Below are positions 1-12,610 of a stretch of DNA of 64,000 nt, one piece after another. Under the pieces are notes generated by a model, which was not told the origin of the DNA, did no database searches, and was given only the letters and a program-made list of their open reading frames with translations. This stretch comes from Eonycteris spelaea (Eukaryota > Chordata > Mammalia > Chiroptera > Pteropodidae): assembly GCA_003508835.1 (NCBI GenBank), contig PUFA01000143.1, forward strand, positions 3,683,501-3,747,500, read 5' to 3'. The stretch's first letter is position 1, and the number at the start of each line of letters is the position of its first letter. Position numbers and translations under genes: made by a program.

Positions 1-455
1 GAATAAACAGAAGTAAATGTGTATTAATGTGTGTGTGAGAAGATATGTGTGTATATACAATTCCCAGCTCTGTCCACTAAGAGGTCCTAAGGCAGTGGTA
101 CTCTAGGTAGCAATGTGAACCCAGCTACTAGCTACTAAATATCTGAAGGAAACTAAGCTCTTTAGTGAAATGGCTGATTGCAGGTTTGGATGAGAGAAAA
201 TACAAGCTGAACCTTGATACGTCAGAAAGTAAGAATATTTTCAAGGAATGATGGGAATGAAACAAAAGGACATAGAAGCTAGCTTAAAAGGGGCTGCCAC
301 TAGCCAAATCTGGGGTAATTTGAGCATCAAAATAAGTGATAGTTATGGATTATAACCCACTATATAAAAATCCACTTGTCCACACTGATGTAAAAAAAAA
401 ATGCATTAAAAATTTGATAAGGAATCAGATATTTACATATTTGAAAGTATCTTTC

Positions 456-541
456 ACATAATATATATACATATATATACACATACATATGTGTGTGTAT
501 GTATGTGTGTACATATATATATATATATATATTTTTTTTTA
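456..541. repeat. TA/TG-rich simple repeat
   Basis: Alternating pyrimidine-purine runs of (TATATACA) and (TGTATG) type lead into a pure TA run and then a T run. The tract is partly self-complementary and could extrude as a hairpin. Confidence 0.9.
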
Positions 542-670
542 ATTTCAGAAGGAAAAGTAACTTTTAGTTGAGAAGCCTGGCATACATCACCTTAATCAAG
601 TAATAAAAGTGAACATCATCGGTATTGGGACATATTGAAATATTATGCAACTATTTAGAGGAACATAGCA

Positions 671-778
671 CTACAGCCATAGCACCATGAATGTGCCCGA
701 TCTTGGAAGCTAAGCAGGGTCAGGCCTGGTTAGTACTTGGATGGGAGACCACCTGGGAATACCAGATGCTTTAGGCAT
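671..778 (+). pseudogene. 5S rRNA retropseudogene
   Basis: The segment follows 5S rRNA from the CTACAGCCAT start to the GGCA end. The internal promoter blocks are recognisable: AGCTAAGCAGGGTC (A box) and TTAGTACTTGGATGGGAGAC (C box). About 11 nt are missing in the region of 5S positions 35-45, so it is 108 nt against about 121. Its 3' part reads CTGGGAATACCAG, as in the rRNA gene. It lacks the AGGAAGACTAGG change shared by the two 5S-derived SINEs at 17.8 and 19.2 kb, so it looks like an independent insertion. Imperfect flanking repeats (around 659-670 and 854-866) suggest L1-mediated retroposition. The deletion makes rRNA function unlikely. Confidence 0.85.
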
Positions 779-779
779 A

Positions 780-841
<62 letters not shown>

Positions 842-852
842 GATAGATAGAA
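779..852. repeat. (TAGA)n microsatellite
   Basis: About 17 near-perfect TAGA units directly abut the 3' end of the 5S pseudogene, where a retroposon tail would be. It probably grew out of that tail. Confidence 0.96.
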
Positions 853-1429
853 AGAAATAGCATCACCTCTGTATTATTCTTACCAATGATAGATAAGCTG
901 GATCTCATTGTGAGAAAATATCAGACAAAATGAGTGTTTGTACACCACAAAATTCCTGGACTGTATTTTCAAAAATGTCAATGAAAGTTAAGGAAAGACT
1001 GAGGAACCCTTCCAGATTGCAGAGGATTAAAGGGAGATGACAACTAAATGCAACATGTGATTCTGAATTATCTCCTTTGCTACTAAGGACATGGCTGGAA
1101 CAATGGGTGAAGTATGAATAAGGGCTGAGAATTAGGTAGAGGGATATATCAATGTTTATTTGATGGTTATATAGCAGTTATGTAGGAGAAAGTCCTTGTT
1201 TGGTAGCCACTTACTCTTAGTGATTCAGGGGGAGAAAAACATGCTTTGTGCTATATTTAGAACTTTTAGCAAATTTGAGATTTTTTTTCAAGAATTTCTT
1301 AATTATCACAGAAGGGAATAGGACGTCAGTCAATGGAAGTAAGTGAGGCCCATACTTTCAAGAAACTTGGCAGGAAAGAGGGCAATGCAGGCTACCAGCT
1401 GAGAGAAGACTGCTCTGAACTTCCAAAAT

Positions 1430-1514
1430 GTGCTAGTCCATTAGTCCATATGCAAGAGCTGTCCACTAGTCCACTAGTCCATATGCTAGTCCACTAGTCC
1501 ATATGCAAGAGCTG
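1430..1514. repeat. Short local tandem duplication
   Basis: Units of CTAGTCCACTAGTCCATATG are repeated two to three times, and GTCCATATGCAAGAGCTG occurs at both ends. It is a small minisatellite-like duplication. Confidence 0.75.
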
Positions 1515-2805
1515 GTGTGTGGAGAGTGAACAGATGAAGGGTATATGGTAATCATTACAAAACAAAGACCTGTAGTCAGTAGGTGTCCCAAGTGCCCAGA
1601 CCAGGTAGGAAGATGAGGCTGAGTAAAAAGCTGGAAGGAATGTCAGCTGCTGTGGCATGCAGTCCAATGGACAGAGATAGGTGGGCTAGAAACAGCAGAT
1701 TCATATCTGAGGACCTTTTCTCTGAGAAAGAGTTGTCCTCTGAAAGTGACCTCTTGTCTGTTCTCTTTAGTACAATAAGCTTTAGTCTTTGAAACTGAAA
1801 TTACTTCACTGTAAAAATAAGTTAAAACAATTTGATACTTGCCAGTGATATTATTCCTAGAACAGGTATGCTTAGAAATGCAGAATTTGCAAAATTACTA
1901 TTGATACTTGAAGCAGAAAAAAGTCTTGTATGTATGCCTTAGCCTAGATAGTTTGTGTTTTATTTAGTAGGATCAGAGCAGGTAGAACATGCAGCTGTAC
2001 TTTACAAACACAGGTGATTTATAAGTCATTGCATCATACAGGACTGTTTTCTGGGCCACTTAGAGTAGATTATGAAACCCTAATTCAGAAATAAATCATC
2101 TAAGAATGATTAAACACTGTTCCTTGTTGTGTCAATATGCCCAATGCAGTAGTGCTTTTTACCTCTAGGTTCATTTACTCTCAGCTGGCTTCCTCACTGT
2201 AACTACAGAATCCTGAAGATTATTTGAGTAACTCTGTCTTCTCATTTCTCCCAAGATTGCATATCACTAGTGCCATTCTAGATGCACAGGCAGGTCATTA
2301 TCCATTACACACAGTGAAGCCGTAGACTTTTAGGGCTTAACTCCCTTTCAGAACCCTGGTTGAGAAAGGCTATGTAGCTGACACACAATTTGGTGATCCC
2401 AAGGAAGCTATAGGACACTATAACTTACTTATGGCACTACCAAAACATGTGCCCCATGGTTGGTACCTTGTTCCTTACTCTAAACTCAGGTACAGACCTT
2501 TGTCTCTTATGAGTAAGCATGGAAAAATGGGAGTACCAAGTGACACCTCATTTGAGAGTGAGTTAGGGAATAAATAAGAGAAAATAAGACTACTTCCTGC
2601 TCAGGGCTGCTGAGTTGATTTGACACATCTTGAGGAATAAACTTTCTTAGCTAAGATCCCTCCTTCCCTCCTTCCTATCCTTCACTTACCTTGTTCAAAT
2701 TTGAAACTTCACTAGGACACTAATATTTCCCTCCCACTCCTATACTTTGTAACAATGTAGAGGTCATTGCTTACAAATTACTTGTATAAAGCATTTTAAT
2801 ACTTG
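1515..2805. other. No recognisable feature
   Basis: Unclassified AT-rich DNA. Short open frames are present but have no splice sites or recognisable protein content. I see nothing supportable. Confidence 0.5.
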
Positions 2806-2890
2806 CTCTTGTCCCTGAGGGCAGGAACTATATCATACACCTTCTTTCCCCACAAAGTCTGAATAAATACTTGTCAATTAATTCAACTTG
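2806..2890 (+). mobile_element. MIR/L2-type SINE tail
   Basis: The wording 'gagggcaggaactatatcat' followed by 'aataaatacttgtcaatt' matches the shared 3' tail of MIR/L2 elements. Only the tail is preserved. Confidence 0.5.
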
Positions 2891-3710
2891 GTGCACCAAG
2901 GGCTGTGATGGGTATATAGGAAATAAAAAATATGATACCCACCCTTAAGAAACTTCCAGGCAAAAAGAAGAAAGAAAAGATCTATTGAAGGTTTTTTACA
3001 GTACAGCATAGAATGTGACGAGAACGAAATAAAAAGCAAAAAGTAAACCACTTTGAGTACAAAGAAAAAGAATTGTTTACACTATTGGAATGAGAGAGGT
3101 CTTCACGAAAGGTATGGAATCTGAGTTTGACTTTGAAAAATGGGTGTTATTAGATAAGTGGAGGTGGCAAGGAATACCAGATTAGCTTAGAGGAACTAGT
3201 GGGAACCAAGACTCAGATGGGGAAGTGATTATAGGAGCTTAATCTTCTTAGACTAGACTCACACACATCAAGAGACAAGTAAGAATCATTGGAATACCTT
3301 TGAAGGTCCATGATTAGTTGAGTGACATGAGTAATTTTCTTTTAAGAAAGCTTACTTTAGCAGCAACCTATAGGAGGAATTAGAAGAAAGAGAAGAATGA
3401 AGTTGGGAGACCAATTGGCAAGCATGTTCCTAATCTATCTAGGAGGCAACAAATGTCACAAGCAGAACAAGATAGTGATCACAGGAAAGAAGGAGGAATG
3501 ATATTAGAATATAGAGATAAAATGGATAGGCTATGGCAACTGGATGTGAAAAAGGGAAATAAATTATGTTCCCAAATTTTGAAACAGAATGGCTGAGAGA
3601 TTGGTAAGGCCACATTACACAAAGAGGGAACACACAGGAGTAGGGACAAATTTGGACATAAAGCTTTGTCCATAGAAGACATAGAGCCTTAGGAGTCCTC
3701 TGCATAATGA
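2891..3710 (+). repeat. Probable ancient interspersed repeat, family not named
   Basis: The order of short phrases (aacttccaggc, ggagaccaattggca, aggctatggcaactggatgtg) recalls a widely dispersed old mammalian repeat that often precedes MIR/L2 tails. I cannot name the family with confidence. It shows no coding content. Confidence 0.3.
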
Positions 3711-3965
3711 TGGTGAAGTAATAGAACTAGATGAAATGAGATCGTGGCCAGTTACATATGCTTTGTGTTCACTGGACCTAAATAAATATAGCAGCAAATT
3801 AGTCTGTATACCCTAGGGAGTATGGATGCATTCATACCACTCTTTGCCAGTGATAGACTAAAACTATGATTAAATCAAACTGTTTCTGAAAGACCTATAC
3901 TCACATATCACATTATTTTTTTAAAAAGATATCCCTGGCATTATGTATATGTTCTTTTAAAAGTA

Positions 3966-5305
3966 TGATACCTTTCATTTATGGTCAGCTGGTTTTTTGA
4001 CAAGGGTGACAGACAATTCAATGGAAAAACAGTGGTAATCCCAGTAAATGGCACTGAGACAACTGGATATCCACATACTGAAGAATTAAGTTTACCCCTG
4101 CCTCATACCATACATAAGAATTAAAACAGATCATAGACCTAAATGTTAAAACTAAAACATCTCTCAGAAGAAAACATAGGACTATATCTTCACAATCTTA
4201 AATTAGGTAATGGTTCCTTATATATAACAACAAAAGCATACAAAGCAAAAGAAAAATATATAAATGAGACTTCATCAAAATTAAAAACTTATGTGCTTCA
4301 ATGAACAAAAAGTAAAAGGACACCCCTAAGAATAGGAGAGATTTATTTACAAGTCACATATATGATAGGTGACTTGTATCCAGAATATATAAAGAATTCA
4401 TGCAACTCAACAAAAAAACTTAAATTTAAAAATGGTCAAAGAATTCAGATAGATATTTCTCCAAAGAAGATATACAAATGACCAATAAGTACATGATGAT
4501 CAACAACATCAGTCATTAGGCAAATGCAAACAAAACCACAATGGGATACCACTTCACACCCACTATGATCGCTATAATAAAAGAGACAGAAAATAGTGTT
4601 GACAAGGATGTGAAGAAATTGAATTCCTCACAAGCAGCTGGTAGGAATGTAAGATGGTGCAGCCACTTTGGAAAACAGTTTGTTAGTTTCTCAAAAAGTT
4701 AAACAGAGTTACCATATAATCCAGCACTTGCTCCTAAGAATATACTCATGAGACCTGGAAACATCCACATAACTTTTATACAGGTGTTCATAGCAGCATT
4801 ATTTATAAATGCAAAAAAAGTGGAAACAACACAAATGTGCATTAGCTATTGGATGGATAATTAAAATGTGATATATTCATACAGTGGAATATTATTTAAC
4901 AACAAGAAGGAATGAAATCCTGACACATGTTACAACCTGGATGAATCTTAAAAACGTTATGCTAAAAAGAAGCCAGACAGAAAAAGCCACACACGTGATT
5001 CCATTTATGTGAAATATCCGGACTAGGCAAATCCATAGAGACAGAAAGTAGATTAGTTATTGCCAGGTACTCAGGGGAGGGAAGATTGAGGAGGCTGCTT
5101 AATCAATTAAGGTTTTCTTTTGGAGGTGAAAATATTCTGAAACTAGATAGTGCTGATGGTTATAGAACATTGTGAATGTATTTAATTCCACTGAATCGTA
5201 CACCTTAAAATGGTAATTTTTGTTATGTTTTTTGCCACAATGAAAAAGGATGAATTTTATAATATGCAAATTAGTTCTTAATAAAGCTGTTATAAAAATA
5301 AAAGG
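3966..5305 (+). mobile_element. L1 ORF2 end plus 3' UTR (5'-truncated, L1MB/MC-like)
   Basis: The last part of L1 ORF2 and its 3' UTR can be followed from 'acaagggtgacagacaattc' through 'gtggaatattatttaacaac' and 'acagaaagtagattagttat' to the 'aataaagctgttataaaaat' end. Frameshifts and stops occur throughout, so no protein can be made. The tail at about 5303 is the true element end. Confidence 0.93.
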
Positions 5306-5389
5306 CATAATAGCATTGATTAATCACCAGGTAACTGTGGTGAAGGGGGAAAAAAATCTAATCCCAAAGATTATATATTGGATAATTTC

Positions 5390-5830
5390 TTCATTTTTAT
5401 GACATTTTGAAATGGCAAAATTTTAGAAATGGAGGAGAAATTATTGGATTCTACATGTTAGGGATGGTGTGTGGGGAGATGGAGAGAAGTGGGTTATAAA
5501 AAAGCAACACGAAAGATCCTTGTGGTGATGGAACTGTTCAGTATCTTGACTATGGTGGTGGATATAGGATCCTACACAGGTAAGAAAAGTTTGTAGCACT
5601 AAATCCACACATACACACACACACCTCGGTCAAACTGGTGAAATCTGAATAAGATTGGTGGATTATATGAATACCAAAATCCTTGTTGTGACGTTGCACT
5701 GTTGTTTGCTAAGATATAGTGCATAATTGCGGGGAAATGGGCAAAGTGTACATAGGATCTCTCTGTAATGTATCTTATCAGCTGCACGTGAATCTCAATA
5801 GATATTTCAATTATATATTATTTCAACAGA
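5390..5830 (+). mobile_element. Second L1 3' end (L1MC-like)
   Basis: A typical L1MC-type 3' UTR is seen: 'ccttgtggtgatggaactgt', 'atcttgactatggtggtgg', 'aaactggtgaaatctgaata' and 'gatctctctgtaatgtatct'. It lies directly downstream of the previous L1 in the same orientation. Confidence 0.85.
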
Positions 5831-7904
5831 TATTTCAATTAATAAAAATGTATAAGAATAACTATGTATCTTTGAAAACTTGTTCTATAGAAAAACTTCT
5901 AGTAATATATAAAATGTACTCTTCCTACTCTTGTCTTGGCCAAGTTATATAGTCTTATCTTCATGAGTAATAACTAGAATTAAAGTCCAGGGTGGTACCA
6001 GTTATGTCAGCAGTTTTATTTGTGTCTTCTTTAAAGATCAAGCTTGCAGCAGGTGATTTGTTTTGGTTTGGTTAATTTAAGAAATGCAGTATTTTCCAAA
6101 AATAGGATGTATGAGTATAGAAAAGGCCTGTCTCAGGCTTTTTGGCATCCTTTAGTTAAGTCACTTTAAGCAATGAAAGATTTTTATTCCTTCCTGTTCT
6201 CATTCATTTACAATGTTTATATGTTGTGCTTTTACTTTAGCAAAGGAAAAATAGGATTTTTTAATGAATAAAAACCACATTGCTGTGCAGTAGAAACCAT
6301 CCTGTTCACATCTCGTCATGTTAAAAAGATAAACAGCAGGATTAACTGTTTACTTTAGGAGTGCAGTCTGGTTGTTTTTCAGAAGAACACAATGTCCTGC
6401 TGCATTGGTTTCCTGTCTGCCATGTGGGTTGATGGAGCTGGGGAAAGGCCCTCCACCCACTCAGCAGAGGCTGACTCCCTCTCTCCTCCCTCTCTGCCTT
6501 CTCCCTCCCTCTTTTCAATGAATCTTTCCTTTCCTGTTCATGATCAAACTCTCTTCTCCCCAATCTCCCTTTTCTTTTCTCTCTTTTGCTTTTTTTTTTC
6601 TCACTTCATCTAATTTCTTCTCATTCTTTCTTAAACTGAAATTTAGGAAGAGATTACAACATGGAGAGCAGGATCTTTGTTGATCTTAGAGGCTGCTTAA
6701 GTTGATACTGACCTGGAATGAAACAGCTGGGACTGACCGATGCAGGGAATTGTTGGTGAATTGCTAGGAGCTGTTCATAACTTGTGTAAACATCCCGCAC
6801 GTCACTTAATCTCCTCTTTCAGTACACACGCATACATAAACACACACATGTCTGTTTCCCTTTTCTTCACTTGTATTCTATGACATCGAGTCAGTGATTG
6901 AAAGGGAAAAATGAATATTTTTGCAAAGTTGAGGAGGAACATTTAAAACTTCAAAGGAGTCAAATTATCCTCTCACTAAAACTTTCTCTACAAATCAAGT
7001 TTTCCTGTCCTCATTCTTTGTACTTTGTTCTGTTGCTTTTACAGATTAACAATACATGTATTTTTAGAATTTTAAAAGTATTCTTTGATTAGCATTCCAT
7101 GATATTAAGCTGGTAAGAGAAGGGGGGGGGAATGTTCTTAAAGACAAGTATTAACTCAATAATGGACTTTTATACTTCCAACATCATGGTTGTGACTGAA
7201 CAGTGAACCTCTTATCTGTATTATTTTATATTGCTGGGAATGTGCTGTGGAATATAGTTTCATTTAGCATTAATTTTAGTCAGTTCTTCCAACATGGTCC
7301 AGGCCTCACCCTCATGGCTCAGAAATACATAGAATCAAAGTCTTGCCGAATGGCTCCTAATGACTAAAATAAAGGAGATTCTGCTATAACACTCTACACT
7401 TGAACTACTTTCTGACTGCTGTCTTATTTTCCCTGGTGGAATGGGTAGAACATGGCTGGCTGGGGTCAGGGGCAAGCTGAAGACACTGGGTATTTTAATG
7501 ATTGTTTATTGCTCTATCTAGAGTGGAGCTTTACCTTACAAATAAAACTGTCATAGATGAATGATGAAGGCAACATTGCACGGCCAATCACAAATTGGTT
7601 TCACGTGTGACGGTATCATTTCTGTGCAAGATGGTGCACTTTATGCTGCTATCAGATGCTTTCTTATAAGCTCCTTCATAAAGGATCACCCTTTTTATAA
7701 AGGTGTACATACCTGCTTACAAACTTAAGAGAGTTAACACATAAGAGATCATCATCTTGTCAGTTAACTGCATTTGTAACAAAGTAAATTTTGCTAGTGG
7801 GTGAAGGAAACTAAGATTTTGAGTGCAGATTAGGTACAGGCACTTAGCTGGGTATGAAGCAAATTCAAGTGGTCTATATTGCACAGGTGTAAAAGCTCAA
7901 ACTC
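5831..7904. other. Unclassified single-copy-like DNA
   Basis: No repeat family or gene could be recognised. It contains a pyrimidine-rich tract (6472-6612) and a G run at 7122-7130. Open frames near 6342-6613 run on both strands and are explained by the low-complexity pyrimidine composition. Confidence 0.5.
6472..6612. repeat. Pyrimidine-rich (CT) tract
   Basis: About 140 nt are dominated by C and T on the plus strand, with CTCC/TCCC motifs. It is low-complexity sequence capable of triplex (H-DNA) pairing. There is no coding support. Confidence 0.75.
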
Positions 7905-7990
7905 TGATCAGCCAGGGACACATCCATCAGCAGCAGAGCCTAAAAACAGAGCCTCTCTCCTCTAGGCCAGCCATCCCCCTGCACCACATG
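7905..7990 (-). mobile_element. Possible MIR fragment
   Basis: 'cagcagcagagcctaaaaac' followed by a C-rich block resembles the core of a MIR in reverse orientation. It is heavily diverged and only a possibility. Confidence 0.28.
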
Positions 7991-8867
7991 CTTAAAATCA
8001 TGAAAATGGGTGGAGGGATTTTATTTGGATGAAGGTTATGTTAGAAGCATGGCTGGGACATTGATCTTAAATAAGTGGCATTCACTTGCCAGACTTATTC
8101 AAAGAATTTTGAATGGCAAATTGTCTCATGGAATAAATGAAGTTTTGAGGCTCCTATTCTAACCATTAACATCCTACTTCTTACTATAAGACATTTTCTC
8201 ATTGCTACTCTAGCATCTAAGTTTCTAAAAATAGCAGTGTCCCTCTCACGTGAGGTATAGGGTACCACCAACATTGCTCAGTGCTCTTTGGAGTGTGGAA
8301 AGTTGCCTGCAGCCTAAGCCCTAGCTTGCCCATCACTGGTAGCGGAGAATTTGATATTAACTGAATGTGCACGCTTGCCTTGTCTGTGACAGGAAAGCAA
8401 CCTGCTTCCCAAAGTGGAAGCTCAATTTTATAAACACTGACCCACCACACAACTTTCAAATGCCAATTCTAATGCCACATGTCTTGGCTAGCAGCCAAGT
8501 TCACAGTATATCAGAGCTTTTTAAAGACAGTGCTTGTTTCGACTGGTGGTTCTGCTGAGCATGGTGACTTGGTATTACAGTGTCTGCTCAAGGATCTCAG
8601 GTGACTAAGCTACAGTCTCATATAGATATATAATTATCTAGTCTTCCTTAGACTAAAATAATTGAAAAATAATTCCAGAGGGCAACTCTCCATCTTGCAA
8701 GAGAGAGGAACGTCAGCCAGATTGCTGCCATAGTTGGTCAGTGGTAGCAGCAGGGCTGGGACCCTAGCTCCTCTACACCTGTTTTTCTGTCGCCTGCTTT
8801 GAGCCCCATTCTCCACTGATCAGTCTGGACTTCCATAGTCTGTGCTAATCAGCTCTGTCTTTGCCTG
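7991..8867. other. No supportable feature
   Basis: Unclassified DNA. A weak MIR-like stretch near 8690-8790 could not be confirmed by eye. Confidence 0.45.
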
Positions 8868-8955
8868 CTTCCTGGCTCAAGTCACTTGACCAGCTTTGGA
8901 TTCCATAGCTTCACCATTCTCTAAAATGAGACCCGCATCTGGGCTGCCTAACCCT
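8868..8955 (+). mobile_element. Possible MIR fragment
   Basis: 'ctcaagtcacttgaccagct' followed by 'ttctctaaaatgagac' follows the MIR core order (caagtcacttaacc ... tctgtaaaatggg). The alignment is short and diverged. Confidence 0.38.
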
Positions 8956-9697
8956 GAAGCAGTTCTTTAGTCTCCATTACCACACTTACCTCCTTGGAAA
9001 TCTTAGGCCAGCACAGGTTCTTCCCTGTCCCTCATCCTTCACTCATGACCGTGTTCTTCTGTCTACCTTGAGATGTTGCTCTAATGCTTACTTACGTGCT
9101 GACAGAAGCCAAAGAGGACAGCAACTATATGAAGACTGGGATCAGGTGCGAGCGAGGGCCCATGAAGTTCACTGACAAGCTTGTGCTTTATCCACAGCTG
9201 TTTACCTAGTGCCTGTGAACACCACTTTTTAACTTCACTATTTCCTAGCAGACATTTGTCATTGATTAGGGCAATAAACTTATACTGGGTCTAAGGAGAT
9301 GCTCTCTAAAAATTCTGTTCAAGTCATCCTCCACCTCATCCTAAGAGTTATATTTCTGAAAGAAAATTTTATCTGACACCTTTTAGTGTCACCTGATTGT
9401 TGATTCATTGACAGCAGGAGGTAACTGTGTGAGCTGGCACATATGCCAGTGACTTACCATCTCTGGTCATGTCAGCCTCATTAGACAGGCCCTTTACCAC
9501 ATGACCGTATCGCCCCGCATTCCTCCCACATTCCCTGCACACCTAGTTATGAGGCTCGTTTCACCAAGATGATACCTCTCTATTGCTCCCCAACCCAGTC
9601 CTTTCCCTCCCCATCCCCTTTTCTCCCTTCTTTACAAATGCTTGTTAAAATTTAATTGTTTCAGAAATAGAACTTTGATTTTAAATTAAAAATAGTG
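8956..9697. other. No recognisable feature
   Basis: Unclassified DNA, locally C-rich at 9580-9630. I see no exon-like structure. Confidence 0.45.
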
Positions 9698-9975
9698 CAT
9701 TGAAATCTTCAGGACTCAGCTTAAAGATGACTTCTTTTAAGAAAACTTCCCTGACCACCCTGAATGGACCATCACACCCCAGTGTTATTTCTCAGGCACT
9801 CTGTGTATTTTCTTCTGGCTCTACCAGAACTTGTGATTGTATATTTATCTGTGTGTTTGGTCTTTCCCTAAGGAAGTACAGAGGGCAGGATTGTTCATTA
9901 CCACATATCTAGCACCATGCAGAGGACTTGGGCAGTGGCAATTGTGCTATATTAAGCACATAAATACATGGATCA
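9698..9975 (+). mobile_element. L2 LINE 3' end
   Basis: The order 'aggactcagcttaaagatga', 'aacttccctgaccaccctga', 'ctctgtgtattttcttct' and 'gagggcaggattgttcatta' matches the L2 3' region. The element has no coding capacity. Confidence 0.75.
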
Positions 9976-10365
9976 TAGACTCACTAGACACTCCCTGAAG
10001 ACAAGGGTACTATTTTAGAGTACAATGACAAACCCTTAAGTGCCATTGTTACTAAGAATCTTATGAAATTTATTTCATGGCTCTGCAGCCTTCTATGCCT
10101 CACTACATCTGTTACCCTTCTATTATCTGACTTGGTCATTTTGTACTTGTCTCATTTATTTTGTCCAAGCAAATTAAGATGCCTTTTAAGAAAAACTCAC
10201 ACTTAAGTCTACAAATTCAAAATGGAAAGTTTCCAAATAGTCTCAGTACTTACAAATAATGGCTAAAGAACCATTATGTTTTCTTATATAACACATGCTA
10301 AAAAGCCAGAAGATCTTTACTTCTAATGTAAATAAATTGAAGAAACAAATAAAAGATTCACTTGT
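9976..10365. other. No recognisable feature
   Basis: AT-rich unclassified DNA between the L2 and an L1/HAL1-like block. Confidence 0.45.
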
Positions 10366-11460
10366 AGAACAGCAGAGTGAGGACACAGTGGATTCTCTTC
10401 CTAAAAAAAAACATTTTAACTAGAGAAAACTATGAAAAAAAAATCAGTTAAAGCCTCCGGAAATTGTCCTAAGGGCATACAGCAAATGGGGAAACATCCC
10501 ATCAACAAAATCAAAAAAATCTACTAAGAACAAGGAGACTGTGGCCCTTGAGCCATGACGCACTCCCCAACCAACAAATTCATCATAGGAAAACTACTCT
10601 GTGGCTCTACTTCAGGGAGTACAGTCAAGAAGATGGGCCCCTCTCCCCCTCAGCTCCCGGTTTAGGGCACAGTTTTACTCTAGGAAGTCTGTCCACCAGC
10701 ATTTCTTATTTCCTAACTCATTTTTTAGAAGCTCTACCCCAAGTGTGGCAGGCCAAGAATACTGACATAATTGTCATATTCCACCTAATCCATAGTGTAG
10801 AGGCACAACACCAAAGAGGGAAGTCCAGAAAACTAGCACCTCTAGCAGCCGCTCTAGAGCAGAGGTGTCACTCCAGGAGAAGGAGTGCTGTCCCCACCCC
10901 CAGTTCTACGAAGTGGCACAGAGGTTCTACCCCGAGGGAGACAGGTTATAAGGAAAAAGAGTTCTATAGTGCTGCCTGAGAGGGCTGACTTTATACGAAA
11001 CAGCAGAATTCCATGCCCAAGGGCATTGTTGAAAATAATGGAGAGCAATTCAGATAGTACTTCTACTTTCATGATACTATATCAACAAATAAATGTTTTA
11101 ACAGAGAAAATCAGGAAAACAAACAAACAGCCAAGAAGAGCCCTCTGGAACCACAGTCAAACTTCAGAGTAGGGATGGATACGCTGGCTAATTCCACTAA
11201 GGAGCAGCCCACAGGGGAAGTATGGGTTGCAGCACCAACTCTAACCACACTGGATGAACAATAATCTGCTCTGACCCCAGGGCAACTCCTAGGAAGCCAG
11301 GGCTTTAAAATTAAATCACATACATCCCTGGCAGTCTGGCATGGACGAGGCCACACCCTCTTGGGAGTGGTTAGAGGTGATAGCTGACTTCTCATTAAAA
11401 ACAGGTAAAGCCAGAAGGCAGTGGGACAATATTCAAAATTCTGAAAGAAGCAAATAACTT
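10366..11460 (+). mobile_element. L1/HAL1 5' region and ORF1-type remnant
   Basis: It begins with phrases typical of old L1/HAL1 5' parts ('gaaattgtcctaagggcata'). It ends with 'gccagaaggcagtgggacaa' followed by 'attctgaaagaag', a hallmark of the ORF1-region sequence of HAL1 and ancient L1s. Short open frames here (for example 10548-10979) are relics and show no conserved domain. Confidence 0.6.
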
Positions 11461-12235
11461 ACATGACACTTTTTTGGGAGGGGAGAGGGGCCTTGAAATC
11501 CTCAGGTTAAGCAATAAGATTGAACATTGTTTTATCTTAGGCAACTCATCTCCTCATTATTGTAAAAACAAAGATCACAGTTGTTAATCTTCATTTTGAA
11601 CTTGTCCAGCTTTTCACTTGTTTGATCCAGACATAATTATAAGCCAAAAAACTCTAATTTTTGTATAAAATTTTCTTAGTCACAGAACCATGAAACATGA
11701 GTTTTTACTATATTTGTGTCTTATAGCCACAACATGTTAAGTAATGTCATACATATATGTAAAAATATTAAGACTAGTCACCTTAAGATAGACGATGCAT
11801 TCTTATGGGAATCACCTGCTAAATACTGCTTATGCACAATGCTCAGACCTAAAATCATATGTTCATCAGATGACCAGTCAGGGATTTCCTGTTGTTCTCG
11901 GGTATAAAATATCGTGTTCACAAGAAGAATTGAACAGAGTAATAATTATATGTGATTTCATTATGTTTTTCTCCATAGATTTGATAAACTACATTTTAGA
12001 AAAAGTATTCCTAGCAACATTTTGTTGATAGTGATGATTTTCAAGGAATATCTGTTAACTAACATCTTTGAGTATTACTGTTTGATTAAAACATAATTTG
12101 GAAATGTTTTAAATAGATAATCTCTTGCTCACTTGTGCTATCACTTTTATTTACTGCTCTTTGGAAGGTTTATTAACTGATTATTAAGTATTTATTAGTT
12201 TTTCTGTTCCTTTACTTCCTATGCCTTCAGACTAT
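11461..12235. other. No recognisable feature
   Basis: AT-rich, unclassified. Two overlapping short open frames at 11716-12028 lack splice-site support. Confidence 0.45.
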
Positions 12236-12405
12236 GCTGTCCAACAGGGTGGCCAGTAGCCACATGTGGTAACTTAAATTTAAAATAATTAAAATTAAAT
12301 AAAATCTAAAATTCACATTAACCATATTGGAAGCACTCAGTGGCCCCTTGTGGCTAGCAGCTACCACATTCACTACACAGATATAAACATTCCATTATCA
12401 CAGAG
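12236..12405. mobile_element. hAT-type nonautonomous DNA transposon (MITE)
   Basis: It starts with 'ctgtccaacagggtggccag' and contains 'tagccacatgtgg'. It has an AT-rich palindromic middle and 'ccttgtggctagcagctacc' in the opposite sense. This is a common mammalian hAT-Charlie MITE; I do not fix the exact family name. Confidence 0.72.
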
Positions 12406-12610
12406 CTCTCTTAGATTACACACACTGCTTTAGAATGAAGGTCTTTTCTTTATTGCTTATTACAAGATCAGTTATACTGTACCTGGAATATGATGGAGGT
12501 CTAGCTCTAGAAGTTAGGCTGGTAATTCCCCACTTTTAAAATCATATTTATGTCAAATGCACTTACATGTTCATTTAATTTTATTTTTAGAGTTTTCTTA
12601 TTTGATGTTG

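Larger units (their letters stand above)
130..1320 (+). mobile_element. Ancient L1 3' UTR fragment, L1ME-like
   Basis: The wording of the flanks resembles the 3' untranslated region of old mammalian L1 subfamilies, for example the stretches around 296-345 and 950-1190. No open reading frame survives. It is interrupted by a simple repeat and by the 5S pseudogene. The subfamily assignment is from memory and is uncertain. Confidence 0.45.

Noticed and set aside
671..778. Functional 5S rRNA gene
   Set aside because: Missing about 11 nt of the conserved region, single isolated copy, retroposon-like context.
779..852. CRISPR-like or satellite array
   Set aside because: Pure tetranucleotide repeat without spacers; a mammalian microsatellite.
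10548..10979. 143-residue plus frame as a gene
   Set aside because: Lies within L1/HAL1-like 5' sequence; no domain, no splice sites, no similarity I recognise.
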